From contig NW_001799433.1 of the NCBI RefSeq assembly GCF_000165425.1, forward strand, positions 13,061 to 77,060: a stretch of 64,000 bases of DNA, given 5' to 3'. The number at the start of each line of letters is the position of its first letter. Position 1 is the stretch's first letter. Made by a program: the position numbers and the translations under genes. Below, piece after piece: positions 15,482 through 26,579 of this stretch. The notes under the pieces are model-generated. The model did not search any database, had not been told where the DNA came from, and worked only from the letters and a program-made list of their open reading frames with translations. The stretch is from Paramecium tetraurelia. Lineage: Eukaryota > Ciliophora > Oligohymenophorea > Peniculida > Parameciidae.

Positions 15482-17235
15482 TCATTATTTAATCAGTGAT
15501 TTTCCAAGTAAAGGTTGGATCTCAGCTTTTTGATGGTTCTAAGTAAGAATATATAATATTCAAATACTTTCATTCCATAATTAGTTCCAACTCTTAATTA
15601 AGGTGCTGTAGATAGTTAGCTTCTTAGTTAATTTGGTTTTGCAGTTTAAGGAACACTAAATTAGAACTTCTCATGATTCTGGATATTCAGAAACCTTCCT
15701 TAAGATCTTGATTTTTGGCTGATAGCAGTTTTGGTAAACTAATGATTCCTATATATTATATACATCACTTTAAGTTTTAAATAAAGACTTAAATGTATTG
15801 GAATTAAATGAATTTTGTTATGTTCTTTAAAACTTTCTTAATTCTTGTAAAACCGATATTGGCAGATGATCTCCAGGTAAAATTGGATTGGTAATAGTCT
15901 TAGATTTTTCTTCAAGGATTGGCAATTGATGGTCTTGAACCGAGGATCCGTTGAATTTAAAATAGGGTTCAGAATTACTATATGACATTTAGTGTGCTGC
16001 CAATGCATTTTTAAAGTCTTCTTCGAAATTCCTGATTTTCAGGGTTAGAGGAGGTTTATTTTTTGTGCTTTACTATAATAATAATAAGGGGTATTTACGA
16101 TTTATAATTCATCTACATTGATATTATATTAAGTTTTAGCTAAATGTATATATTTAGATACATCTTGCTTCAATTTAATGATAGAGTTATTAGTTTTTTC
16201 CTTCAACTTAAATAAGCTTTAAGTCTCAGGAACTTGATGTGATCTTACGATAGCATCAATTTCTCTCAATTTTTTAGGAACTTTCAATTGTTATTCCTTC
16301 TGCATCATATTAAGGTTATTTTTAAGATTTGGGACTCTTGGAAGCGCTCTGAGAATTGTAAACTAATTGTAAGGGTAGAATTTACAGGAATTTTTGTAGA
16401 GGTTAAACCTTTATTCATTTCTCTTAATGAATTCTTGTTCTTAGTCTAGATTTTGGCTCTCTCCAACTTCTTCATGAATGATGTCAACTTCAGGGGTTGA
16501 TTGATTTCGCTTTTAGACACTGATGGTTTAATTGAGATTGATCATTTCCATGTATTTCTTGAACTTCTCCAATTAGGAAATGGATGTATCCTAATAATAG
16601 AAAGATAGTTAAAAACATCAATGGCTTTTTTTAATTCATCTCGACTTGCCAGATAGCTGAGATAGGAGATCATATTGTTGAAAGTGAAGGGCATGTATTT
16701 TCCAGCTGGAGATGAACTGTCTAATTTTTATTCTTTCTCCATATTCTCTCTTAGTTCTTTCATGATTTCATAGAAGACTAGGAGGATATGGGAAAGTGCA
16801 TACCTTGTGCGGCTTGTTCGTTGAAAGCTGAATTTTTGAATTCACTCCAATTTAAAGCATCTTTGATTACATTTATCAATTACTATCTCTGTCTTTGTCA
16901 ACAATTTTGAAAAACTTTTGCAATTGTTCTTCAGTGATTTTGAAACCATTTTTTTAAAACATCTCATATAACTCGCTCATGTCCAAATTGTCTAAATTAA
17001 ATTCAACTCTCATACTTGATTTGTTTTGGTCGAAATTTTAGAAGATCTTCTTAACTTCCAACTATTGTTTGATTTCTTCTGGGAAGTACAAATATTTCTT
17101 TTTGACTTTGTCATTATATCTGCAGATTACAATGTATAGTTCACCTTTTCTTAAACCAATCATGAACATCTCGAGATTATAAGATGGATCTCTTAATGCC
17201 TGATAGTTTCTCTATCGTGAGTCCGTCGAATTCAT
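15482..17235 (-). CDS. EF-hand protein of unknown function
   Basis: A predicted 532-residue protein that I do not recognise. Residues 113-124 form a canonical calcium-binding EF-hand loop (DKDRDNALNWSE), preceded by a helix (EEQLQKFFKIV); an earlier, weaker EF-like helix pair lies around residues 60-105. The rest is Lys/Gln-rich and mostly helical, without transmembrane segments, so a cytosolic or axonemal calcium-responsive protein is plausible. Six short introns are needed: 16861-16883, 16778-16803, 16591-16616, 16073-16098, 15739-15763 and 15539-15567; with them the frame is continuous and a multiple of three. The start MNSTDSRQRN was chosen because an upstream ATG in another frame does not connect without an added intron. 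Confidence 0.8.
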
Positions 17236-17463
17236 CTTCTAAATTGTCATTGGCATTTATCATGTTAGATAAAAATAATAATTTATTTTGTTTATTTTAT
17301 ATATATATAACAATTAGCTAATTTAATGTCTCATTTTACACTAAAATTCAACGGAAATAGTTGAAGTGAGTCAGATAATCAATAAATTTAATATAAATTT
17401 GACATGATTTAAGAATAAAAATTAAGTGAATGTTGAGATTAGTATTATTTACAATTTAAATTT

Positions 17464-20379
17464 ATGAATTTCAATACTCTTTTATTGGAAAAAGATAATG
17501 ATCTTCGTAGTTTAGCATTGAGAGAAATGTTAAACTAGGTGGATCAAAACTGGTCAGAGATATCTGAATTACTTAGTTAGATGTAAATCCAATATTTTAA
17601 ATTTCTTATAGAGAAACATTAAGTGAAGATCCCAAATTTCCCGAAAGACAACTAGCCTCTTATTTATGCGCCAAGATTCAATACCATCTGGACAACTTCG
17701 ATGAATCTCTTAATTATGCTTTGTAGAGTGGACAATATTGGTAATCAGATTTGAATGATAAGTTTAATCAATGTTTAATAAAACATTGTATTGAGTAATA
17801 TCGTTAATCAGGAAAGGCATCTGAAGAAAGAATAAGACTGATTAAACACATTTTGTAATTGTCATGTGGATAAAATAATCACATATCCGCCATAGGAGTA
17901 GCAGTTGAATGCAAAAGGATTGATTGGGTATCTGAAATTCTGGTTAAATGGGATTACCCAGGTAAAATGATATCTGTACTTCATCTGTTCAATACACAGA
18001 GAGGAGAATTCAAAGAATAATTGTTAAGACTTTCAGTCGATCTAATATATAAGGAGGCAAAACAAGGTCAAATTCCAAATGAAGAATGGGGCCAATTTGT
18101 CACTGTCTTAATTCAATTGGGAGAGGCTATTAAAGTTGCTGAAATCCTTTGGACCTTGGTCACGAATGAAAATCATTACAAATTACAAACTGGTACTCCA
18201 TTGCTCTTGGCTGAACAACTATGCATAGATTTAGCATAAAATTAAAAACCACAATTTATCCAGAAGATTATTGCCGCTTTGCCTATTGATCAATAATTCC
18301 AAGAAGTCAGAGACAAATTAATTAAATTGCTATCAGGAGAATAACAAAGAAAAGCATATTTGCATTTTTTGAAGAATCACAGACAAGTTGATATTGAAAT
18401 CTTAAATAAAATCAAAGGTGCAAACGATCCCAAATAATCCAGTGTTTTACATGGTGCATGCATGTTCGGTCATGCCTTAGCAACAGCAGGCACATAAGAT
18501 ACATCTTTCTTATAGGCAAATTAATAATGGGCAACCAAATGCAATTATTGGTAGAGATTCACTGCTACATCTACTTTGGGAATGATTCATAAATACAATA
18601 TTGAAGAATCCTAATAAATTATGGCAACTCATTTAGCCTAGACCAATCCATTTGAAATTGGTGGAGCCCTATATGGATTAGGACTTATTCATTTTGGAAC
18701 TTAAGACCAGTAACTGTTACTCAAATTTTCAGATCACATGAAATCCTAAAAAGAATAAATAATCCATGGAGCTTGCTTAGGTTCAGGATTGGTGGCATTT
18801 GCTTCTGAAGATGAAAAATTAAATTAAGATTACAATAATCTGGTTTCCAAAAATGAATCAGTCTATGGAGAAGGTGCCAGCATTGGTTATGGTCTATTAA
18901 ATGCTGGATCTGGATCTATTGAATAATGCAAACGTCTCTTGGTGTTGGCTGGTCAATCAGATAAAGACAAGATAGTTAGAACCTTGTCATTATCAATTGC
19001 TTGTATACTCTTTCATTAAGAGGATAAGGCTGATGTGATTATCGATCAAATGTTATAATCAAATGATCCATTAATTAGATATGGTGGTTGTTTCACCTTA
19101 GCTTTTGCATATGTTGGCACAGGAAGCAATAAGATCATTTAAAAATTGTTGTCAATCTCAGTAAATGATGTTTCTGAAGATGTCAGAAGAGCAGCTGTCA
19201 TCTCATTTGGTTTCTTGATGTTTAAGAATTATGAAGCATTACCAAAAATTATGAGATTATTGACATTATCCTATAATCCCCATATCAGATACGGAACTGC
19301 AATTGCTTTAGGTATTGCATGCGCTGGAACTCTGTATGCAGATGCCATCTCTGCAATTGAACCAATGTTAACGGACACCGTTGATTTTGTCAGACAAGGT
19401 GCCTTGATAGCTTTGGGAATGATTCTATCTTAAGGAAACAAAGATCAGGAACCTAAATTTGAGCCAATTATGAAATCAATAAATGAAATTGCTGCTAAAA
19501 AACATGAGACTGTTCTAACAAAGTTGGGATTAGCCATTTTCTAAGGATTACAAGATTGCGGAGGTAGAAATTTGACAGTCTCACTGTAAAGCAGATAAGG
19601 AGTGCCAAAATTAAATGCTTGTGTTGGTATGTTATGGTTCTTAAACTATTGGTACTGGTATCCTTGTTTAAGTATGATATCGATTGCTTTATAACCAGCC
19701 GTCTTTATTGGTTTAAACGAAAAGTATATTGAATATATCATAATATTTTAGCCTTGATATTCCAAGAGACTTCCAATTATAATGTAATACCAAGTAATCA
19801 GTTTTCGATTATCCTCCTCCATAGAAAAAATCAGAAAAACCAATTGCTGAGAAGAAGACTGTGCAATTAAGTACAACTCAGAAAGTGAGAGCTAGGACTA
19901 ATAAGAAAGATCTAGAAAAGAAGCAAATTGATTCAGCATCTCAAGGTGTCATTTCCAGAGAACAATCAAAAATGAGTTTAGAGTAGCAACCAAGTGAAAT
20001 CATCAGATAACCAAGTCTTGTAGAGGAATAAGACAAGAAATAGGCTGCACCAAAGGATGAACCAAATCAATATATTATATCAAATCCATGCAGAATTTTA
20101 GATAAACAAAAAAAACACATCTAATTATTAGAGGGAAGTCGTTATTAGCCACTCCTCAAAGTATTATATTGATTTTATCATAATTAGGATCGTAAATAAG
20201 GTTTGGTGATGTTGATTGATAGTGAGCCTACACAACCTGCTGATGTGATATCTCTCACAGTTAAACCAAAACAACCTATAATTGAACAAGTTGTAAATTA
20301 ATAACCTGCTCCACCTAATTAAGTGCCAGAAGAATTTGTGTTCGATGAAGCTCTTTAGAATGAAGAACAAAAGCCATGA
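17464..20379 (+). CDS. RPN2: 26S proteasome regulatory subunit RPN2 (PSMD1)
   Basis: Largest non-ATPase subunit of the 19S proteasome base, a scaffold that binds ubiquitin receptors. The predicted length of 952 residues equals the family's usual size. The N-terminal helical region (LNYALQSGQYW, HISAIGVAVECKRIDW) is followed by the PC-repeat solenoid with characteristic GACLGSGL, YGEGASIGYGLLNAGSG, IRYGGCFTLAFAYVGTG, YNPHIRYGTAIALGIACAG and RQGALIALGMI units, then a Lys-rich insert and a C-terminal beta region (FVFDEAL). Two introns: 17583-17611 (29 nt) and 19724-19751 (28 nt). Start ATG at 17464 gives MNFNTLLLEKDNDLRSLAL, matching the family N-terminus. The next gene on the same strand starts only 37 bp downstream. 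Confidence 0.95.
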
Positions 20380-20416
20380 GAAGAACATAATATAAATATA
20401 TAAATAAATAAATAAA

Positions 20417-21610
20417 ATGAAACATATTGATCAACTTAAAGAGTATTATGGATAACAATAATTGATATTTGAGAAAGATCTGGATTAAATGAGAAATCAC
20501 CTTTCAAGAGTTGACAATGTTAGATTAAAGGCAGAGAAGGAGCTATTGTATTTACAATCTAAAGCCAAAGAACAAAAGGTTTGGGACATCGTGGATCAAA
20601 CTCCCTTTTTGCCTGTAATTGAAGGAGATAGAATATTTAAAACTACCAAATTTGTTAACTCCAATTTAACAGAAGCTGAAAAAAGATAATTATTGTTACA
20701 AGAATATTATAGAAATGACAAAGCTCGAAATGCTATCAGATAACTATATAATACTAATAATCAATATGAGGATGATCAAACAGTACCCGAATTATATACT
20801 GAAACACAATTAATCCTGCCGAAAATTCATGCTTAAACTACTTAAGTTTTTGATGAGTCCCTACTTAGAGATTTATAATCAATGAAAAATAGAGAAGATG
20901 AAATTACCAAAAGATTATAAGCTAACGAAATTACTTAAATTAAAAATCCCTCTGACTATTAAAGAATGCTTGAAAACCAAACTATATTACCCATCTTGTA
21001 GAGTATGAAGAACGAAGGCTAGAGATCTATTGTTACTCCAATGGAAAATCATTAGTAAGTAGAATCAGCGTAGAAAAAACTAAGATCAGAAGGTGATTCT
21101 GCTTAAATTACATTTGTTAATGAGTATGAACCCTAAAACCAGCAAATGTAAAACACATAATAGCAGTTTGAACTTGACTTTACTGGGGAACATTAAAGAA
21201 CTGAAGAGCTCTTATTAAATGAATCAGAAATACCAAAGGCATAGGATCAAATGTTTGAATATGAAGAATAATAATCATTTTAAGAACCTTAGGATCCTAT
21301 TGATGAAAAAATAGATGAATTATTAACCAACATTCAATAAATTGTTACTCACTAATATTAGCCTCATCAATCCATATAAAAAACCAATAATGCTTTATAA
21401 ACTACTTGGAAATTGGCAATTGAAAAAGATCAAATTGCACCTAAATAAAGGCCAAAGGATTTCAAACCTGTTAATTTCCTAAAAAAGCCTATCGTACAAT
21501 AAGAACAAATACTTTACAAGCCGTTAGTACAAACTCAATAGGTTCAAAAACCTTTGCCAGATGACAATTTTGAGAGGCTAGACAGACTAATTTAACACTT
21601 AGAAATATGA
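20417..21610 (+). CDS. Hypothetical coiled-coil/disordered protein
   Basis: A 397-residue intronless reading frame with no family I recognise. The first ~110 residues form an amphipathic coiled-coil (KAEKELLYLQSKAKEQKVW, QLLLQEYYRNDKARNAIRQ). The remainder is rich in Gln, Glu, Asn and Pro and probably disordered. No membrane segment or signal peptide. In-frame TAA/TAG codons are frequent and the stop is TGA. It lies 37 bp downstream of RPN2 on the same strand and ends 56 bp before the stop of a convergent minus-strand gene. The unbroken frame of nearly 400 codons and protein-like composition support it being real. Confidence 0.75.
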
Positions 21611-21666
21611 ATTTATAAAATGATATAAGACTTCCTTCTTAAACAGAATGCTTCATAAATTTATAA

Positions 21667-22487
21667 TCATTTATTTGGTTTTGGTTTGAATAATAAGGAT
21701 TATCCACTAGGTTTCTTAACTTGAGGTAATCTATCTAACAATTTTTAGATATCTTTGCAATTATTCATCTCCTCCTCATTTTTTGGTTATTATAACGTAT
21801 TTTTAAATAATGATCTCTTCCTATTTAATAATGGATCCTCCTAAGTCAATTCTTTTTTATCAATTATTCTGATATTTGATTTTTACAGCTTTTCTTCTTA
21901 GAAATTCAGTTATTATTTAAGTTTGTCATATTCGATTGACATTTGCTTCTTTTCTTATTGTGCTCTATAAAAATTGAGTTTGTGAAAATCTCGTTATTAT
22001 TTTAGTTTTTGTAGCGTTGTTGATGCTTTTTCAGCCATCAAATTAGATCTTTCAAGTTCTCCCTTTACAAATAAGAGTTCATCCTTTAATTTCTCGAACT
22101 ATACATAAATGTCTGGAATCGAACAGATGCTATTTATGTGGAACATAGCTGACTTTGTTAATTCTGTCCATTCTTCCTTTTATTTTCAATAATTTTACTT
22201 AAAATATTTCGAGGCTTCGATGTAATTAATATTTAATAAAGAAGTTGCAAATAAATTAATCTAATCTCTCTCCTTTTTTGATTTTACTTTGATCTTACAG
22301 GGGGGATCTATTATTTAAACTCAATTTCTAAGATTAAATATTTTATACTTTGTATATCTGCAATAATTTTATCTAAATCATCTAAGTTGTCATCATTATA
22401 ATTAATTTCATTCAATTCGTCAAGTTATTCTAGTTTTATTGATTCCATTGAGTTGCTATCTGAATCAGAAATATCTTGTTGATTCAT
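21667..22487 (-). CDS. Coiled-coil protein, SPAG16/PF20 N-terminus-like, with an in-frame TGA
   Basis: A 264-codon frame. Residues beyond about 70 form a long coiled-coil containing KQQRDFHKLNFYRAQQEKKQ, which resembles the RDxHRMxxRRVxQEK stretch of the axonemal protein SPAG16/PF20. The C-terminal WD40 propeller of that family is absent here, so the match is only to the coiled-coil part and is tentative. One 29-nt intron at 22320-22348 joins an acidic N-terminus (DSDSNSMESIKLEQLDEL) to the rest. A TGA at 22186-22188 interrupts an otherwise coherent frame (EASKYFKQNY then KQKEEWTELTKSAM); no intron that removes it keeps the frame. It may be a base error, a pseudogene mutation or a true stop. 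The start is 51 bp below the VTI1-like gene's stop, same strand. Confidence 0.6.
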
Positions 22488-22538
22488 ATTATAATTTTAT
22501 ATATTAGATTAATAATAAATATAATGAAATATTTCTAT

Positions 22539-23095
22539 TCAAAAATAATTGTACCAAATGATGATAATCACAGATATTAAAATTAAACCAACCATTGAGT
22601 AAGTAAGTATTTTTCGATAAATGGCACGATTCTTCATACGATTTATCAAGGATTCTGATGTTCCGACATCATGAGTTGCCTCAGTTGTTTTTTTTATCAT
22701 GCCATCAAGTTTGTTAGTTTAATTCTATAACTAAAAATTAAATGTGTGTTGCATGTCCTTCAGCTTCATAGGCGATTTTAGTATATTCAATTAGTTATTC
22801 ATTTTATTTAATTGCCATAGCCAATGTAGGAGAGGTGTGTTAAACATATTAAGTATACTACTATTTCAGTTATTGAAATTCACTCTTGTACTATGTGAGT
22901 TTAGTGAATTGGGGACCACTGCGATTGCCAATGGACAATTACATTCCATCCAATGATCTTTTCAAATTATTGAATTTCTTCCATAGCTTCTCTATAATCC
23001 TATTGTGTAGCAGTTGGTGCTTGATGAAACTTGGACATTAGGGCTTTTGAATATTTCTGAAATTCATCTTCGTAGAGATTAAATTCTTCATTCAT
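22539..23095 (-). CDS. VTI1-like Qb-SNARE with apparent frame breaks
   Basis: A small tail-anchored SNARE for endosome/Golgi/vacuole fusion. The start (MNEEFNLYEDEFQKYSKAL) fits the VTI1 N-terminal helix, followed by a helical Habc-like segment (RSLDGMQLSIGN, QYKSEFQQLKQQY), a SNARE-like helix (QNQTNKLDGMIKKTTEA) and a C-terminal transmembrane anchor (MVGLILISVIIIIWYNYF). To read through, one base must be skipped in an A-run at about 22966-22973 (or a 31-nt intron used upstream), and one in the T-run at 22733-22737. With both single-base skips the protein is 184 residues, a normal VTI1 size. The homopolymer context suggests sequencing indels, though a frameshifted pseudogene cannot be excluded. 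Family call from motif order only. Confidence 0.65.
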
Positions 23096-23207
23096 TTTTA
23101 TTTATTTTACTACTTGGGTACATTTTGAAATATTATAATACTCAAAGGAATATAGGAATATATTTAAATTGAATTACATATGAACAACGATAACATTAAA
23201 TTATAAA

Positions 23208-25798
23208 TCATTCTGTTTCCATTTTGTTATTATTATTGTTATTGGCCTCATTTTCTTATGGTTATTTTTAAGGTTGAGGCTCTTCAGGCTTCTTCTCCTC
23301 TTTTGGTGGTTCTGGTTTAGGTTTGTTTACAACTGGTTAACATTTCTACATCGTTAATTTAAGATAATTACATCTCTGAATTCATTATATTTGGCTTAGA
23401 TTTGTTGGACTGAAGTTGTGAATCTGAGTGTTTTATCTGCTTTGCTTAAGGCATCCAAAACTTAATTGCACCATAATTTGAAAGCACTCACTTCATTGGC
23501 AACAACTTGTCTTTCCTCAGGTGTGATATGAGCATATTATTATTCCTATAATATTTAATAAGTAAGTATACTTGTGAAGTAACAAATCCTTCATAATTGG
23601 AAGTGTATTGTAATACTTATTGAATAGTCTCTGGGACTAATCTGAACTCATCAGCAATTGTGACTATTGGGCCACACAATTAGACAAGTTTGTCGTATCT
23701 ATCAGAATACTCCCTCTTTGTGGTCTTTTGACCATCACCATAGAGCCATTCGTATTAGACATCTAATTCCTTAAGAATTTGGGTCTTGAGATCAGGTTTA
23801 ACGTGTTAGGCATATTTGCCATTGACATTCTCTCTCCATGCATAAATGTAGGCTTCCAATTAATTCTTTTTGAAATGGGTTTCGTGAACCAATTTGTCTT
23901 AGTTTTACATCTCGCACTCTTATTGGAATAAATGATCAATGTCCTTTTTGGAGAGACTATTCAAGGAGGTGGTTTCACAATTGATTTAAGTTTAGATAGT
24001 TTTCTTCTTTGATTTTAATTCAAATTGTGGTTCTTCTGGTTTTGGTTATTCTTGTTATGCAGCCTCTGGAGCTGGTTATTATGGTTCGGCAGCTTGTGGT
24101 TATTATTGTTGGGCATCAGCGGCTGGTTTAGGTTGTTCAGCTGGTTTAGGTTATTCAGCAGGTTTTGGTTTTTCAATCTAATGAATTAATTAAATATTTA
24201 AATACAGGCACTTTAACTTCTTCCATGAATTCTTCTTACAATACTATTTCTTCTAATTGTAATAATCCATTGTGATTCAATAAGATCTTGATCTTTGTTG
24301 AATGCTCTTGGTGCTTTGGGTTTTATGGAGGCACACGAATTTATGCTAAAATTATTATAAATCAATATTACATAAAACAGCTTAGAAACCTTCAGGGACA
24401 GGATCATAGAAGAGTGTAATTTCAATTGGTTCAGTTTTTAAAAGTGCGAAACTCTTGATGGAAGGAATTGGATTATTTTAATCGAATAAGACCTTGCATT
24501 GTTTTTCTGGGAAACATCTAACCAATCCTTGGCTTTTATCTTATTAGCTTAATTATTGTCCATAGAGCCAACCTACTCTAATTGGATAGTAATTGCAATC
24601 TTCAATCTTGTATTCAGTGACCTTGAAATTTGGACTCTTCATGGCAGCCATCATAGCACATCCTCTTGAAATTGATTCACTGGCATTCAAAGTTCTGGAT
24701 ACTTATTCAATTTTGAATATCTTTTCAATTAATCTTTAGACTGCGGGAATTCTTGTTGCTCCTCCTACAATTTCAACTGAGTGCAATTGCAATTTCAAAT
24801 TCTAAACTTAACTGAATAAGAATTCTAATTGTTATTGAATCTAATTCAACACAGGTTAGATCATTTATTCAAAATCTTCTCTCTTGATTAAAGTGTTGAA
24901 GTCCTCATCTTCCACTAAATACTCGACATTAATTGGAGCCTCTGAATTTGCAGACAAGACCTTTCTAGCTTTTTCAATCGATTCCAATAGTCTTAATTTT
25001 CCTTTAAGGTTTTTTCTCACATTCAGACCACCTGATTATTATTCAAATTGTGTGGCAAATTTTTCAAATAAAACCCAATCAATATCTCGAGCTCCTAAGT
25101 TTCTCTCATTCACTTAAGCAACGACGGAAGCCTTTTCCTTATAGAATGAACCCACAAAGGCGGAGAATTTGGAATGTCCAAAATCAACAAATGCCACATG
25201 TCTTGGTTTATCAGCATCCAAATCTGCTTTTCTAAATAGACCATAATTAATTGCAATTGCTGTTGTTTCGTTTAGCAATCTCTCCAAGGGAATGTCAGCG
25301 ATCTTGCAAGCATCAATCAAGGCCTTTCTCTCTGATTCTGTGTAATAAGCAGGCACACTGATACAAAAATTACTTGCTTGACTATTTATGTCATTGTGAG
25401 CTATAACGTGCTTTAATTTGTTCAACATAGAACCTGTCAATTGTTCAGGAGTGAAGGTGGTCTTCTAACCAAGGTAATTGACCTCAAATTAAGTTTTTCC
25501 AGAATCATTTGTAGATGTAGGAACAGTCAACCATTTTGTCTCTTCTGCTCTGAATGCAGGCTCACCGTGTAATCCCAAGAATCTGTTGAAAAAAGCAACA
25601 GAATTTTTGAAATTGGACTTTTGTTATAAGGCTCCTTGTTCTCCAATGAATCTTTCTTCGACTGTGAATCCAACCACATTTTATGTTTCTCTATGTGATC
25701 CTTCATTGTCTAGAACCTTCACACCACCCTTTAAGGCTGCGGCGATTACAGATCTCTAACTACCAAAGTCAATACCAATTGAAGCAAGTTAAGACATT
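23208..25798 (-). CDS. HSP110: Hsp110-family chaperone (HSPH/SSE)
   Basis: Cytosolic Hsp70-like nucleotide-exchange chaperone of about 827 residues. The N-terminal ATPase shows SIGIDFGSQRSVIA, NVVGFTVEERFIGE, FFNRFLGL, ISVPAYYTESERKAL, NETTAIAINYGLFRK, HVAFVDFGHSKFSAFVG and EIVGGATRIPAVQ. The substrate-binding part carries a long Pro/Ala/Gln/Lys-rich insert of repeating KPAEQP units, diagnostic of Hsp110 rather than Hsp70, and the helical C-terminus ends in a Pro/Glu-rich tail without EEVD. Introns: 24346-24371, 24178-24205, 23546-23571 and 23346-23371. The ATG at 25798 is in a different frame from the remaining ATPase domain; dropping one base of the CC at 25740-25741 restores VIAAALKGGV, so a single-base insertion is inferred. 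Two heat-shock-type palindromes lie just upstream. Confidence 0.92.
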
Positions 25799-25813
25799 AA
25801 TTAGTTTAAATTT

Positions 25814-25863
25814 TTCGAGAATCAGCCACTTATAAAACATCCATAAAGTGCTAGAATATTCTA
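25814..25863 (-). promoter_or_regulatory. Candidate heat-shock elements of the Hsp110 gene
   Basis: Two perfect inverted GAA/TTC units lie 16-65 bp upstream of the Hsp110 start codon: TTCGAGAA at 25814-25821 (TTCnnGAA) and GAATATTC at 25854-25861 (GAAnnTTC), the latter inside the 12-bp palindrome TAGAATATTCTA. This is the consensus arrangement bound by heat shock factor. Chance occurrence in AT-rich DNA is possible, but two units at a heat-shock gene promoter are suggestive. Confidence 0.5.
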
Positions 25864-26160
25864 TAATTATTAATAAATTAACGTATTTATCTGATCAAAA
25901 CCTCACCCAAGTTTAAGATAATGTGTTCTAAATGCCATATCTTTACGTAAATTATCTAAACTTATGATCTTATCAAAGAGTTGAGCCAAAAGATAAATAA
26001 GAAAAATCAAAAATATTATTTTTATCCATTAATGGTCTTAATTTCTTTTTATAATTTCTAAATTTTTATTTATGCCGCCATCCTCTGCATTCACAACAAA
26101 ATTATAGAATTATTTAACATATATTAAATATAGATAGTTTTAATAGTAACTAAACTCAAT
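25864..26160. other. Intergenic region, AT-rich
   Basis: Between the Hsp110 start and the stop of the next upstream minus-strand gene. Apart from the heat-shock-type palindromes at its Hsp110-proximal edge I see no feature in it. Confidence 0.4.
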
Positions 26161-26543
26161 TCATTTTTTTGGTTTTAAGATGCTTTTCTTTAATGGAGGA
26201 GGTTAATGTTTAGGTAGAGATATCTTACCAGCCGATGTTTTTTGAGGCGCGTATATCTTCCCAACAGAAACACTTTTTTGCCTAATGTTGCTTGTAGTAT
26301 TTTCTTTGTTTTTATACTACAAGGCCTTACTAAATCTAGACTCCATCTCATTAAATTTGCTCTCCATCATTTTAAAGGAGTTTAATACCATTTCGCTGAA
26401 TTCTAAGAGTGATCCATCAAATGATTACCCTGATATCGGTCTTGCTACGATTTCTCTTACAATGTGTTTGCTTTCACCTCCATCTACTACACTTCACTGG
26501 CCAAATCATCTTATTTCCCTAAATCAAAATCATCATCAAACAT
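26161..26543 (-). CDS. Small hypothetical coiled-coil protein with basic tail
   Basis: A predicted 118-residue protein, not recognised. An acidic start (MFDDDFDLGKQDDLASEV) leads into a coiled-coil (SEMVLNSFKMMESKFNEMES), and the tail is Lys/Pro-rich and basic (PPPLKKSILKPKK). One 26-nt intron at 26403-26428. The frame is a multiple of three after splicing and ends in TGA. It starts 37 bp from the stop of the VWA protein on the same strand. Confidence 0.65.
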
Positions 26544-26579
26544 GTTAACTGAAATTATAAAATATTTATTAAAATAATA

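Noticed and set aside
22717-22770. A GC-AG intron in the VTI1-like gene
   Set aside because: Possible by frame, but removing it deletes part of the SNARE helix; dropping one T gives a continuous helix of normal length.
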